DNA from: DASZTV01 sp035550655
GTDB taxonomy: Bacteria; Actinomycetota; Actinomycetes; JAFAQI01
NCBI GenBank assembly: GCA_035550655.1
Contig: DASZOU010000036.1
Coordinates: 62,001-126,000 of the forward strand
Reading direction: 5' to 3'
Length of the DNA stretch: 64,000 nucleotides
The notes below the pieces were generated by a model. The model worked only from the letters and a program-made list of their open reading frames with translations. It was not told the origin of the DNA and did not search any database. Shown here one piece after another: positions 42,713 to 50,958 of the stretch. Each line of letters starts with the position of its first letter. The first letter of the stretch is position 1. The position numbers and the translations under genes are program-made.

Positions 42713-42919
42713 TTACTCGATGCGGAAGCCGACCTTCATCTGCACCTGGAAGTGCGCGACGGTACCGTCCTTGAGCTGGCCGCGGATCCCTGTCACCTCG
42801 AACCAGTCGAGGTTGCGCACCGTCTGCGACGCCCGCGAGATGCCGTTGCGAATCGCGTGATCGATGCCGTCCGGGCTGGTGCCCACGACCTCGCTGATGC
42901 CGTACGTCTGATCTGCCAC
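42713..42919 (-). CDS. Dodecin (flavin storage protein)
   Basis: A 68-residue protein of the dodecin family, a hollow dodecamer that binds flavin pairs. The sequence matches the family throughout: VVGTSPDGIDHAIRNGI, the flavin-stacking tryptophan in NLDWFEVTGIRGQ and the final FQVQMKVGFRIE. It lies alone, convergent with tldE, behind a hairpin. A 15-bp palindrome 77 bp upstream may be its control site. Confidence 0.93.
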   Translation of the reverse strand: MADQTYGISEVVGTSPDGIDHAIRNGISRASQTVRNLDWFEVTGIRGQLKDGTVAHFQVQMKVGFRIE

Positions 42920-42995
42920 GACTTATCCCTTCTCGACCCGATCAAGATCAACTTCGCGGGATGTCGCTATGGACGATGCGGCTCCGCACCTGGCA

Positions 42996-43010
42996 CGCTA
43001 GTGACTAGCG
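42996..43010. promoter_or_regulatory. 15-bp palindrome upstream of dodecin
   Basis: CGCTAGTGACTAGCG is perfectly symmetric around one central base. It lies 77 bp before the dodecin start in the 201-bp stretch that separates dodecin from the siroheme synthase gene. It could be an operator for dodecin. Only its symmetry supports this. Confidence 0.35.
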
Positions 43011-43061
43011 CCTAGCTGATTCGAGATCTACGGGGGGATCCGGCGCCAGACGCTCCCGGAC

Positions 43062-43101
43062 GCGATGCCGGGCGGCTGCCCCCGTGGCCGTTCGGCATCG
43101 C
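43062..43101 (-). terminator. Hairpin after the siroheme synthase gene
   Basis: Nine-base perfect arms GCGATGCCG (43062-43070) and CGGCATCGC (43093-43101) enclose a 22-base GC-rich loop. The structure begins about 20 bases past the minus-strand stop of the CysG-like gene, the place for a terminator. There is no clear T tract. Confidence 0.45.
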
Positions 43102-43120
43102 CCGCGACGGACGCGTGTTG

Positions 43121-44302
43121 TTACTTGACACGTACGACGTTGCCCACCAGCACCACGGCCGGTGGTACGACGCCTTCTCGCTTCGCCACTTCGGCGAGCT
43201 CTGCGAGCCGGCAGCGCACCACGCGCTGCTCGGGCAACGACGCGTTCTCCACGATCGCCACACCGGTCCGGGGGTCGCGACCGCCGTCGATGAGGCTCGC
43301 CGCGATCGGCCCGAGGTTGGCCACCGCCATCAATAGGACAAGGGTCGCGTCGGTGCTCGCGAGCGACTTCCAGTCCACCGACGAACGCGGGTCACCGGGA
43401 GGGACGTGACCGCTTGCCACGACGAACTGCTGCGTCGTGCCTCGCTCGGTCAGCGCGACTCCAGCCAGCGTGGCGGCGGCGGTCGCGCTTGTAACCCCGG
43501 GGACGACCTCCACCGGCACTCCCGCAGCGGCGCAGGCGTCGACCTCTTCGCTGCCGCGTCCCAGCACGAACGGGTCGCCGCCCTTGAGCCGTACGACGCG
43601 CTGGCCGGCCTGCGACCGCTCGATCAGCAGCGCGTTGATGTCGGCCTGCTCCGCGGCATGACCACCCGGCGTCTTGCCGACGTCGACGATCTCGATCTCG
43701 GCGTCGAGTGACTCCAGCAAGCCGGTCGGCCCGAGCCGGTCCGTGACGATGACGTCGGCGTCCTGAAGCGCTCGCATCCCTTTGAGCGTCAGCAGGTCGG
43801 GATCACCCGGGCCGCCCCCGACCAGCGTCACGCCGCCTTGCCCGGCCCGGTGTCGACGCGGTGCGAGCGCGCCGCTGCGCAACGCATGCTCGATCAGGTT
43901 GCGCAGCTCGACCGCCTGGCCGGGATCGCCGCCTGCGCTGACGGCCACCGTCACCTCATCGATCGCCGCCGCCGCCGGGCGCCAGGCAGCCGAGCTCGCC
44001 GCGTCATCCGCCCGTATGCACCAGATGCCCCGGGCCTCCGCGGCCGCCGCGACCCCTGCGTTGAGCTCGGCGTCGTCGGTGCAGGCCAGGACCAGCCAGG
44101 CGCCATCGAGATCGGACTCGTCATAGCCGCGACGGACCGCCTCGACCGGCATCGACGTGATCTCCTCAGCGAGCTCCGGCGCGACCACAGTCACCCGAGC
44201 GTCGGCCTCGAGCAGGCCCCGGGTGCGCCGCGCGGCGACCCTTCCGCCGCCGATGACGACGACGCGCCGGCCGCTCAGGTCGAGGAACAGCGGGTACCGC
44301 AC
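43121..44302 (-). CDS. cysG: Siroheme synthase, fused precorrin-2 dehydrogenase and SUMT
   Basis: A 393-residue bifunctional protein. The N-terminal ~150 residues are a Rossmann domain (VVVIGGGRVAARR, ACTDDAELNAGV) for NAD-dependent oxidation of precorrin-2 and probably iron insertion. From about residue 157 follows the uroporphyrinogen-III C-methyltransferase domain (LVGGGPGDPDLLTLKG, VVRLKGGDPFVLGRG, VPGVTSATAAATLAGVAL). It makes siroheme for sulfite or nitrite reductase; neither reductase is in the window. Compared with enterobacterial CysG (457 residues) the linker domain is shorter. The start is a GTG. Confidence 0.92.
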   Translation of the reverse strand: MRYPLFLDLSGRRVVVIGGGRVAARRTRGLLEADARVTVVAPELAEEITSMPVEAVRRGYDESDLDGAWLVLACTDDAELNAGVAAAAEARGIWCIRADDAASSAAWRPAAAAIDEVTVAVSAGGDPGQAVELRNLIEHALRSGALAPRRHRAGQGGVTLVGGGPGDPDLLTLKGMRALQDADVIVTDRLGPTGLLESLDAEIEIVDVGKTPGGHAAEQADINALLIERSQAGQRVVRLKGGDPFVLGRGSEEVDACAAAGVPVEVVPGVTSATAAATLAGVALTERGTTQQFVVASGHVPPGDPRSSVDWKSLASTDATLVLLMAVANLGPIAASLIDGGRDPRTGVAIVENASLPEQRVVRCRLAELAEVAKREGVVPPAVVLVGNVVRVK

Positions 44303-44314
44303 GTCCCCATGGTG

Positions 44315-44962
44315 TCAGCCGCGGGAGCCCGCAGTGCTGCCGAAGAGCCTGTCGCCGGCGTCACCCAGTCCCGGCACGATGTAGGACCGCTCGTCGAGGC
44401 GCTCGTCGACAGCCGCGACCACGAGGCAGACGTTGTCGTCGGGGAAGGCCTTCGTTACGCGCTCGATGCCCTCCGGCGCGGCGAGCAGGCAGACGCAGGT
44501 CACCGACTCGGCGCCACGCGAGAGCAGCGCCTCGACCACCGAGACGAGCGTGCCCCCGGTCGCGAGCATCGGGTCGAGGACGAAGACCGCCCGGCCTGCG
44601 GCATCCTCGGGCAGCCGGTCGGCGTACCACGACGCCTCAGCCGTGTCCTCGTCGCGGACCAGACCCGCGAATCCGACCTCCGCGTCCGGCAGCAGCCGGA
44701 TCAGGCCGTCCAGCATCCCGACGCCCGCCCGCAGGATCGGTACGACGAGTGGCGGCGGTTCGGTGAGCCGGACGCCCGTGGTCGTGGTGAGCGGGGTCGC
44801 GATCTCGACCGGTTCGACCGAGACCGACCGGGTCGCCTCGTAGGCGAGCAGCGTCACCAGGTCGTCCACCAGCCGGCGGAACATCGGCGTCGGAGTAGCG
44901 ACGTCGCGAAGCGCCGTCAGCTTGGCGGCGACGACGGGATGGTCGACGACAGTCACCCTCAT
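44315..44962 (-). CDS. upp: Uracil phosphoribosyltransferase
   Basis: A 215-residue enzyme converting uracil and PRPP to UMP. The PRPP site VFVLDPMLATGGT and the PILRAGVGMLDG loop are typical, as is the C-terminal SYIVPGLGDAGDRLFG. I place the start at the ATG at 44962 (MRVTVVDHP), five bases past the cytosine deaminase stop. It is the last gene of a permease-deaminase-UPRT set that takes up cytosine and turns it into UMP. The longer open frame upstream lies in the deaminase and is not UPRT. Confidence 0.94.
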   Translation of the reverse strand: MRVTVVDHPVVAAKLTALRDVATPTPMFRRLVDDLVTLLAYEATRSVSVEPVEIATPLTTTTGVRLTEPPPLVVPILRAGVGMLDGLIRLLPDAEVGFAGLVRDEDTAEASWYADRLPEDAAGRAVFVLDPMLATGGTLVSVVEALLSRGAESVTCVCLLAAPEGIERVTKAFPDDNVCLVVAAVDERLDERSYIVPGLGDAGDRLFGSTAGSRG

Positions 44963-44967
44963 GCGGG

Positions 44968-45429
44968 TCAGTCTTCCTCGCCGATGTCCTCGTTCCACAA
45001 CTCGGGGTTGGCGGCGATGAACTCGCGCATCAGCGTCTTGCACTCCTCGTCGTCGGCGACGATCACCTCGACGCCGCGGCTGCGCAGGTGCTCCTCGGCG
45101 CCCATGAACGTCACGTTCTCGCCGACCACGACGCGTGGAATCCCGTAGAGCAGGATGGAGCCCGAGCACATGTCACACGGCGACAGCGTGGTGTACATCG
45201 TCGACCGCCGATAGATGCTCGCCGGCTGCCGCCCGGCGTTCTCGAGCGCGTTGGTCTCGCCGTGGTGGATCGCGCTGCCGTGCTGCACGCGGCGGTTGTG
45301 GCCGCCGGCGAGCAGCTTCCCGTCGGCGACGAGTGCAGCCCCGATCGGGATCCCGCCTTCGTCACGACCGGCGCGCGCCTCGGCGATCGCGACGTCGAGC
45401 CAGCGCCGGTCGTCCGCCGACAATGTCAT
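44968..45429 (-). CDS. Yeast-type cytosine deaminase (CDA fold)
   Basis: A 153-residue zinc deaminase that converts cytosine to uracil. Zinc ligands are His56 (HGE, with Glu58 as proton shuttle) and Cys85/Cys88 (PCDMC). Much of it resembles fungal Fcy1: HHGETNALENAG, TLSPCDMCSGSILLYGIPRV, VVGENVTF and the C-terminal NPELWNEDIGE. It is unlike the large E. coli CodA TIM-barrel. The flanking cytosine permease (ATGA overlap) and upp support the cytosine substrate. Confidence 0.9.
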   Translation of the reverse strand: MTLSADDRRWLDVAIAEARAGRDEGGIPIGAALVADGKLLAGGHNRRVQHGSAIHHGETNALENAGRQPASIYRRSTMYTTLSPCDMCSGSILLYGIPRVVVGENVTFMGAEEHLRSRGVEVIVADDEECKTLMREFIAANPELWNEDIGEED

Positions 45430-46847
45430 GCGTCGGCGGCGGCGGCCGCCTTCTTCGGCCCAAGAGCCGTGTTGTACAGCACGAAGTAGACGATTGCCGC
45501 GACGACGAACCCGACCTCGAACGTCAGGTCACCGAACTTCGGGTGATGCTTCGGGACCCAACCGACGAACTTCAGCTGGTTGCTGAACAACGGGATGGAC
45601 ACCCCCATCCCGACGGCCATGGCGATCGGGCCGGCCCAGTTCGCGTACTTGTGGTCGAACAGCTTGTCCGCGTGCGCAGCCCGGTTGATCAGCTGGTCCA
45701 CGAACACGACGGCCAGCCATGGACCGATCCAATACGCGATGATGAGCAGGAAGTTCTCGTACTTGTCGATGTCATTGAGTCCGAACGCCGCGACGATGAA
45801 CCCGGCGACGCCAAAGACCCCGGCAATGAGCGCACGGCGCAAGTGCAGCGGGATCTTGAAGCCCAGTGCCGTGAAGGAAATCGCACCCGAGTAGATGTTG
45901 ATCGCGTTCGCGGCCACTGCGCCGACCGCGATCGAGAGCAGGACGAGGTCCCTCACCGTCGTCGGGTACGGCGAGGTGAACGCAGCGGTGGGGCTGAGGT
46001 TCTTGCCAGTGGCGACCGTCGCCGACGCAGCGCCGACAATCTCGAGTGCGATACACGACAACGCGACGCCAAATCCCGCCCACCAGCCGGTCGCCGACCT
46101 GGAGGTGTCCGGCGCGAAGTAGCGCGTGTAGTCGCTCGCGTATGGGTTCCACCCGCAGGCGTAGCCGAAGGTCGCGCCGGTCGAGATCAAGAAGCCACCG
46201 ATGCCGCCCGCGTACGGCGCGGCCGCGCCCAGGTGCGACTTGTCGAACGTCCAGATCGCGCCCAGAACGAAGGACACCACGAGGAGCGGAAAGGCAACCC
46301 GTTCGAACAGGTGCACAAGATTGTGACCGAACAGCGCGATCGCGATCTGGGCCGCCACGATGATCACTAGGCAGCCGTACTTGTTGAGGTGGATGAGCGT
46401 GTTCAACGCCAATGCGCCGGAGACGCTGTTGACAGCGAACCAGCCAACGCCGGCGATCACCGCGTTGATCCCCGCCGGCAGCGCGTTGCCCCAGTAGCCG
46501 AAGGAGATCCGCGACAAGATCATCTGCGGCACGCCGTACTGCGGCCCCCGCGCCGACAGCACGCCGTGCGTCACGGACCCGAGCACCGTCCCGAGCACGA
46601 TGGAGGCAACGGCCTGCTTGAAGTCAAGACCGAACGCCACCACCGCGAGGACCCCGACGTAGACCGTCGCGAACTCGAAGTTCGGCGACATCCAGGTCCA
46701 GAACAGGTTGAGCGGCTTGCCGTGTCGCTCGCTCAGCGGGATGAACTCCGCACCGCCCGGCTCGACCGCGGCGACCTTCTCGCCGTACTCGCCTTCCCGG
46801 ATCTCGGTGTTGGACGCAAGGCCGACTTCTTCCTGCACCGACGTCAT
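45426..46847 (-). CDS. codB: Cytosine/purine permease, NCS1 family
   Basis: A 473-residue membrane transporter of the NCS1 (cytosine-purine-hydantoin) family with about twelve hydrophobic helices and the segment PLNLFWTWMSPNFEFATVYV at the first helix. I use the ATG at 46847 (MTSVQEEVG), with GAAGG about 12 bases upstream; the frame is open further up but without homology. Its stop overlaps the cytosine deaminase start by 4 bp. Uptake of cytosine followed by deamination and phosphoribosylation is the clear pathway, though other nucleobases could be carried. Confidence 0.9.
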   Translation of the reverse strand: MTSVQEEVGLASNTEIREGEYGEKVAAVEPGGAEFIPLSERHGKPLNLFWTWMSPNFEFATVYVGVLAVVAFGLDFKQAVASIVLGTVLGSVTHGVLSARGPQYGVPQMILSRISFGYWGNALPAGINAVIAGVGWFAVNSVSGALALNTLIHLNKYGCLVIIVAAQIAIALFGHNLVHLFERVAFPLLVVSFVLGAIWTFDKSHLGAAAPYAGGIGGFLISTGATFGYACGWNPYASDYTRYFAPDTSRSATGWWAGFGVALSCIALEIVGAASATVATGKNLSPTAAFTSPYPTTVRDLVLLSIAVGAVAANAINIYSGAISFTALGFKIPLHLRRALIAGVFGVAGFIVAAFGLNDIDKYENFLLIIAYWIGPWLAVVFVDQLINRAAHADKLFDHKYANWAGPIAMAVGMGVSIPLFSNQLKFVGWVPKHHPKFGDLTFEVGFVVAAIVYFVLYNTALGPKKAAAAADA

Positions 46848-46945
46848 AGGTTCTGCAGCCTTCCCCGTGGTGGTTGGGCGGATCGTAACGAGGCCAGCGG
46901 CCCGGCGCGCCCGATTCGGGGCGCGGCACGCCGAGACGCACAACC

Positions 46946-46963
46946 CGTAACACGGATGTGACG
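46946..46963. promoter_or_regulatory. Imperfect palindrome between codB and a small gene
   Basis: CGTAACA and TGTGACG, separated by CGGA, pair except for one base per arm (CGTnACA-CGGA-TGTnACG). The site lies 99 bp upstream of codB and 51 bp upstream of the small gene at 47014, in their shared divergent region. It may be an operator for the pyrimidine salvage operon. This is weak evidence. Confidence 0.3.
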
Positions 46964-47013
46964 AATGCCGGAGTTTTCAGGTGTGGCTCAGGTGGGCAGA
47001 CGAAGGTCAGACC

Positions 47014-47223
47014 ATGACGACCAAGACAGCCCGGCCGGAGCGAAGCGGTGAGCCGCGACGCGAGACGTTGCTGACCGACTTCACCCTCGCGCCGCTGTCC
47101 CCCCAGCAGCGCCGTCGCGCCGCTTTGACGGTCTGCCGCGGCGCCGAGACCGCCGACGAGGCACGCGAGCTGCTCAGCGCGCTCGGCCTGCTCGACGACG
47201 AAGCGATCCGCGGCGCCGCGTAG
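47014..47223 (+). CDS. Small helical protein of unknown function
   Basis: A 69-residue soluble protein. A charged N-terminal tail is followed by LSPQQRRRAALTVCRGAETADEARELLSALGLL, two amphipathic helices (split here: the first ends near TVCRGAE). The chosen ATG has GAAGG eight bases upstream. No family is recognised. It diverges from codB and ends eight bases before a convergent lipoprotein-like gene. Confidence 0.6.
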   Translation: MTTKTARPERSGEPRRETLLTDFTLAPLSPQQRRRAALTVCRGAETADEARELLSALGLLDDEAIRGAA

Positions 47224-47231
47224 CGCCGCCG

Positions 47232-47621
47232 CTAGTCGGTCAGGTCGGGAATGTCGACGCCCTCCACTCCCGGCTGCTTCGCCAGGCAGGTCTCGAGCGT
47301 TGCGATCGCCTTGTCGTCAGCGTGATCGATCCGGAACCGCACATCCCCTACCTGGTTCGACACCGGCCCGCTGGTCGTGAAGGGCTCCGGGGTCGCCTCA
47401 GGCGTGGCGTGCGCGCAGGCGTCGAGCGCCGCGCGGTGCGTCGCCTGCGTCGCGGTGTCGGCGAAGTGCACGACGAGCTCGCGCTTCGTCAGCGCCGACG
47501 CGTTACAGCCCGCCACCGCCGCGGCCACCGCCAGGACAGCAGCGGGCAGCGCGAAGCGAGCTCCCACCCCCTGCGCCCTGCCCTCTGGCCAAGTCAGGAG
47601 CCGGCTACGCCTGGCCTCCAT
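47232..47621 (-). CDS. Putative small lipoprotein
   Basis: A 129-residue protein with a basic N-terminus, a hydrophobic core and a lipobox-like AAVAGC ending at Cys39, so it is probably lipid-anchored outside the membrane. The mature part has LTKRELVVHFADTA and a region with alternating strands (DVRFRIDHADDKAI) that could form a small ferredoxin-like fold. The start ATG has GGAGG about ten bases upstream. Function unknown. It diverges from the GH15 gene. Confidence 0.65.
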   Translation of the reverse strand: MEARRSRLLTWPEGRAQGVGARFALPAAVLAVAAAVAGCNASALTKRELVVHFADTATQATHRAALDACAHATPEATPEPFTTSGPVSNQVGDVRFRIDHADDKAIATLETCLAKQPGVEGVDIPDLTD

Positions 47622-47671
47622 TACGTGAACCTCCAGATGCAACCGGCCCCGGCGCATGGAAGCCTACGGCC

Positions 47672-49501
47672 ATGAGTTCACACGAGCCGATCGAGAGCTA
47701 CGCGCTGCTCGGCGACATGCACACCGCGGCGCTGGTGAGCCGCCGGGGCTCGATCGACTGGCTGGCCTTCCCCCGCTTCGACTCCGGCGCCTGCTTCGCG
47801 GCGCTGCTCGGCACCGAGGAGAACGGCGCCTGGCAGGTGGCGCCGGCCGGCGGTGGCGAGTGCTCGCGGCGCCGCTACCGCGGCGACACGATGATCCTCG
47901 AGACGGAGTGGGAGACGACCGGGGGCGTCGTACGCCTCATCGACTTCATGCCGCCGCGAGGCGAGGCGCCGGACGTGGTTCGGATCGTCGAAGGCGTGTC
48001 CGGCCACGTCGAGATGGAGACGGTGCTCCGGGTTCGGTTCGACTACGGCTCGGTCCTGCCATGGGTCCGGCGCATCCACGACGGGTTGCGCATGACCGCC
48101 GGGCCTGACTCACTGTGCCTGCGCTCCCCGGTCCACCTCGAGGCCGACGGCACGACCCACAAAGCGCAGTTCACGGTCCGGGCCGGTGACCGGGTGCCGT
48201 TCGTGCTCACGTGGCAGGCGTCGCACCTTCGGCCGCCCCGACCCGTCGACCCCGAACAGGCACTGCGCGACACCGAGACCGTGTGGACCGAGTGGGTGGC
48301 GCACGCCCACTACGACGGGGAGTGGCGCGACGCGGTCATCCGCTCGCTGGCGGTGCTGAAGGCGCTGACCTACAAGCCCACCGGCGGCATCGTCGCCGCC
48401 GCCACGACGTCGCTGCCGGAGGCGATCGGCGGCGAGCGCAACTGGGACTACCGCTACTGCTGGCTGCGCGACGCCACCATGACGCTGCAGGCGCTGCTCT
48501 ACGCGGGCTGCACCGAGGAAGCAAAGGCGTGGCGGGAGTGGCTGCTGCGCGCGGTCGCCGGCGACCCGAAGGACATGCAGATCATGTACGGGATCGCGGG
48601 CGAGCGACGCCTCACTGAGTTCACGTTGCCTTGGCTGTCCGGTTACGAGCGTTCGGTTCCCGTCCGGGTGGGCAACGAGGCCTCCGGGCAGTTCCAGCTC
48701 GACGTGTACGGCGAGCTGCTGGACGCGCTTCACCTCGACCGGGTGTCCGGCTTGTCGACGACGGTCGACGCCTGGGACCTGCAGAAGGTCATCCTCGACG
48801 AGCTGGAGGGCCGCTGGGCGGCGCCCGACCAGTCGCTGTGGGAGATGCGCGGCGACCCCCGCCACTTCGTGCACTCGAAGGTGATGGCCTGGGTCGGCTT
48901 CGACCGCGCCGTCATGGCGGTCGAGCAGTTCGGGCTGGACGGCCCGGTCGAACGCTGGAAGGCGGCGCGAGACGAGATCCACGCCGAGGTCTGCCAGCGC
49001 GGCTACGACCCCGAGCGCGGCACCTTCACCCAGTCCTACGGCTCCGCCGGACTCGACGCCGCCACCCTGCTGATCCCCCAGGTGGGGTTCCTGCCGCCGG
49101 ACGACCAGCGCGTCGTCGGCACGGTCGAGGCGATCGCGCGCGAGCTCACCCACGACGGCTTCGTCCTGCGCTACGACACGTCGCAGGCCGGCGACGGGCT
49201 GGCCGGCGAGGAGGGGGCGTTCCTCGCCTGCACGCTCTGGCTCGCCGACGACCTTCACCTGATCGGTCAGGAGCGCCGGGCCCGGGAGACGTTCGAGCGG
49301 GTCCTCGACCTTCGCAACGATGTCGGGCTGCTGTCCGAAGAATGGGATCCCAGGGCGAAACGGCAGCTCGGCAACACCCCGCAGGCGTTCAGCCACGTGC
49401 CGTTGGTCAACACGGCACGGGCGCTGTCGACCACCGGGGCCAAGGTCGGCCGCGTGTCGCGGCGCCGCCCGCGTCATCATCGCGAGGACGGCGGTCGATA
49501 G
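47672..49501 (+). CDS. Glycoside hydrolase family 15 protein (glucoamylase/trehalase-like)
   Basis: A 609-residue GH15 protein. An N-terminal beta domain starts with the family signature (SYALLGDMHTAALVSRRGSIDWL) and is followed by an (alpha/alpha)6 barrel. The catalytic acid region is GERNWDYRYCWLRDA near residue 257 and the base region LLSEEWDP near residue 552. In mycobacteria and Streptomyces the closest kind acts on trehalose; glucoamylase action on maltooligosaccharides is the alternative. No signal peptide is seen, so it should act in the cytoplasm. Confidence 0.92.
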   Translation: MSSHEPIESYALLGDMHTAALVSRRGSIDWLAFPRFDSGACFAALLGTEENGAWQVAPAGGGECSRRRYRGDTMILETEWETTGGVVRLIDFMPPRGEAPDVVRIVEGVSGHVEMETVLRVRFDYGSVLPWVRRIHDGLRMTAGPDSLCLRSPVHLEADGTTHKAQFTVRAGDRVPFVLTWQASHLRPPRPVDPEQALRDTETVWTEWVAHAHYDGEWRDAVIRSLAVLKALTYKPTGGIVAAATTSLPEAIGGERNWDYRYCWLRDATMTLQALLYAGCTEEAKAWREWLLRAVAGDPKDMQIMYGIAGERRLTEFTLPWLSGYERSVPVRVGNEASGQFQLDVYGELLDALHLDRVSGLSTTVDAWDLQKVILDELEGRWAAPDQSLWEMRGDPRHFVHSKVMAWVGFDRAVMAVEQFGLDGPVERWKAARDEIHAEVCQRGYDPERGTFTQSYGSAGLDAATLLIPQVGFLPPDDQRVVGTVEAIARELTHDGFVLRYDTSQAGDGLAGEEGAFLACTLWLADDLHLIGQERRARETFERVLDLRNDVGLLSEEWDPRAKRQLGNTPQAFSHVPLVNTARALSTTGAKVGRVSRRRPRHHREDGGR

Positions 49502-49537
49502 GCTGTCCCCGCCAGCACCCGGACCGCGGAGAGAGCG

Positions 49538-49735
49538 TTGACCACCGAAGACAAGTTCGTGATCGTCATGGCCGTCTTCAGCGTGCTCCTGCTCGCAGCC
49601 GGCACTCTGATCTCGAAGGTTCTCTCGACCGCGCCGCCCAAGGTCATGCGCGCGGTGTGGCCCGTGGTCGCCGCGCTGACCGGCGCTTGCTACGCGGCGA
49701 TCGTCTTCATCGCCCGCCACCAAGTCAAGGGGTGA
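49538..49735 (+). CDS. Tiny two-helix membrane protein coupled to murT
   Basis: A 65-residue protein with two membrane helices (about residues 7-29 and 38-58) and a short basic end. It starts with TTG, preceded by GGAGAGAG. Its stop TGA overlaps the GTG start of murT (GTGA), so it is made together with MurT and GatD. The lipid II substrate of MurT/GatD is in the membrane, so an anchoring or delivery role is possible. No family is recognised. Confidence 0.68.
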   Translation: MTTEDKFVIVMAVFSVLLLAAGTLISKVLSTAPPKVMRAVWPVVAALTGACYAAIVFIARHQVKG

Positions 49736-50958
49736 CGAGCGCGCGATACGCGCTCGGGCGAACCGTCGGCTCCGCCGCCGCCGCGCTCTCCCGCCTCACC
49801 CGGCAAGGCGATGGCACCACCGTCGGCGGGCGGCTCACGCTTGCGATCGATCCCCGCGCGTTGGAACGCGCCGCGGCCGGCCGCGACTTCGCGATCGTCA
49901 CCGGCACCAACGGCAAGACGACGACCCGGTCCTTCGTCGTGGCGGCGCTTGAGACGCTCGGACCCGTCGTCAGCAACGCCGGTGGGGCGAACCTCCCGAC
50001 CGGCCTGACCGCCGCACTGGCCCGCGACCGTCACGCACCGCGCGGCGTCCTCGAGGTCGACGAGCCCTTCCTGCCGCGCGTGATCGCCGCCGTCCGGCCC
50101 CGCGCAGTGACGCTGCTCAACCTCAGCCGGGACCAGCTCGACCGCTACGCGGAGGTGCGCCGCCTCGCGGGCATCTGGCGCGAAGCACTCGCGCAGCCGC
50201 ACGCACCGGTCGTGGTCGCCAACTGCGACGACCCGCTCGTCACCTGGGCTGCGGCCACTGCTCCCACGACGGTCTGGGTCTCCGCCGGCCAACGCTGGCA
50301 CGACGACACCTCGGTGTGCCCGGAGTGCGGCGGGGTGCTGGCCCGGTCCGGCACCGACTGGTGGAGCGAGTGCGGGCTTCGTCGGCCGACGCCCGTCTGG
50401 CGCACCGAGGGAACCACGGTCGTCGACGCTGCCGGTGAGCACCACGAGGTCACCCTCGGCGTACCCGGGGTGGTCAACGTCGGGAACGCGACCCTGGCGG
50501 CAGCGACGGCGGCGTTGTGGGACGTGCCCGCCGCAGCGGCGCTCGCCGCCATGACGCGCATCACCACCGTCGAGGGCCGTTACCTGTCGACGGCGTACGA
50601 CGGTGCGCCGGTGCGGTTGCTGCTCGCGAAGAACCCCGCCGGCTGGACCGAGGCGCTGACGATGGTCCCCGCCGACCGGCAACAGGTCGTCGTCGCCGTC
50701 AACGCCCGCGCGGCCGACGGCCGCGACCCCTCCTGGCTGTGGGATGTCCCGTTCGAGCAGCTGGCCGGCCGCCGCGCCGTCGCCACCGGCGAGCGTTCCC
50801 GCGATGTCGCCGTCCGGCTGCGTTACGCCGGGGTCGAGCACGAGCGGATCGACGACCCCGCCGCTGCTCTGGCCGCCGCCACACGGCACGGCCCGGTCGA
50901 AGTGCTCGCGAACTACACGGCGTTCCAGGCCTACCGCAAGGTGGTGCGGCATGCCTGA
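49732..50958 (+). CDS. murT: MurT, lipid II isoglutaminyl synthase ligase subunit
   Basis: A 408-residue Mur-ligase-fold ATPase that, with GatD, amidates the D-glutamate of lipid II. The ATP loop GTNGKTTTR is near residue 58. A small zinc ribbon with CPECGGVLA and SECG at about residues 195-215 is diagnostic of MurT. The C-terminal MurT domain (DUF1727) ends in NYTAFQAYRKVV. The GTG start overlaps the upstream membrane-protein stop. gatD follows with an 8-bp overlap. The frame is open far upstream but that part is GH15 shadow. Confidence 0.94.
   Translation: MTSARYALGRTVGSAAAALSRLTRQGDGTTVGGRLTLAIDPRALERAAAGRDFAIVTGTNGKTTTRSFVVAALETLGPVVSNAGGANLPTGLTAALARDRHAPRGVLEVDEPFLPRVIAAVRPRAVTLLNLSRDQLDRYAEVRRLAGIWREALAQPHAPVVVANCDDPLVTWAAATAPTTVWVSAGQRWHDDTSVCPECGGVLARSGTDWWSECGLRRPTPVWRTEGTTVVDAAGEHHEVTLGVPGVVNVGNATLAAATAALWDVPAAAALAAMTRITTVEGRYLSTAYDGAPVRLLLAKNPAGWTEALTMVPADRQQVVVAVNARAADGRDPSWLWDVPFEQLAGRRAVATGERSRDVAVRLRYAGVEHERIDDPAAALAAATRHGPVEVLANYTAFQAYRKVVRHA

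Noticed and set aside
45135..46370. Plus-strand open frame of 411 codons opposite codB and the deaminase
   Set aside because: Shadow frame with no recognisable domain; the minus strand carries clear transporter and enzyme motifs.
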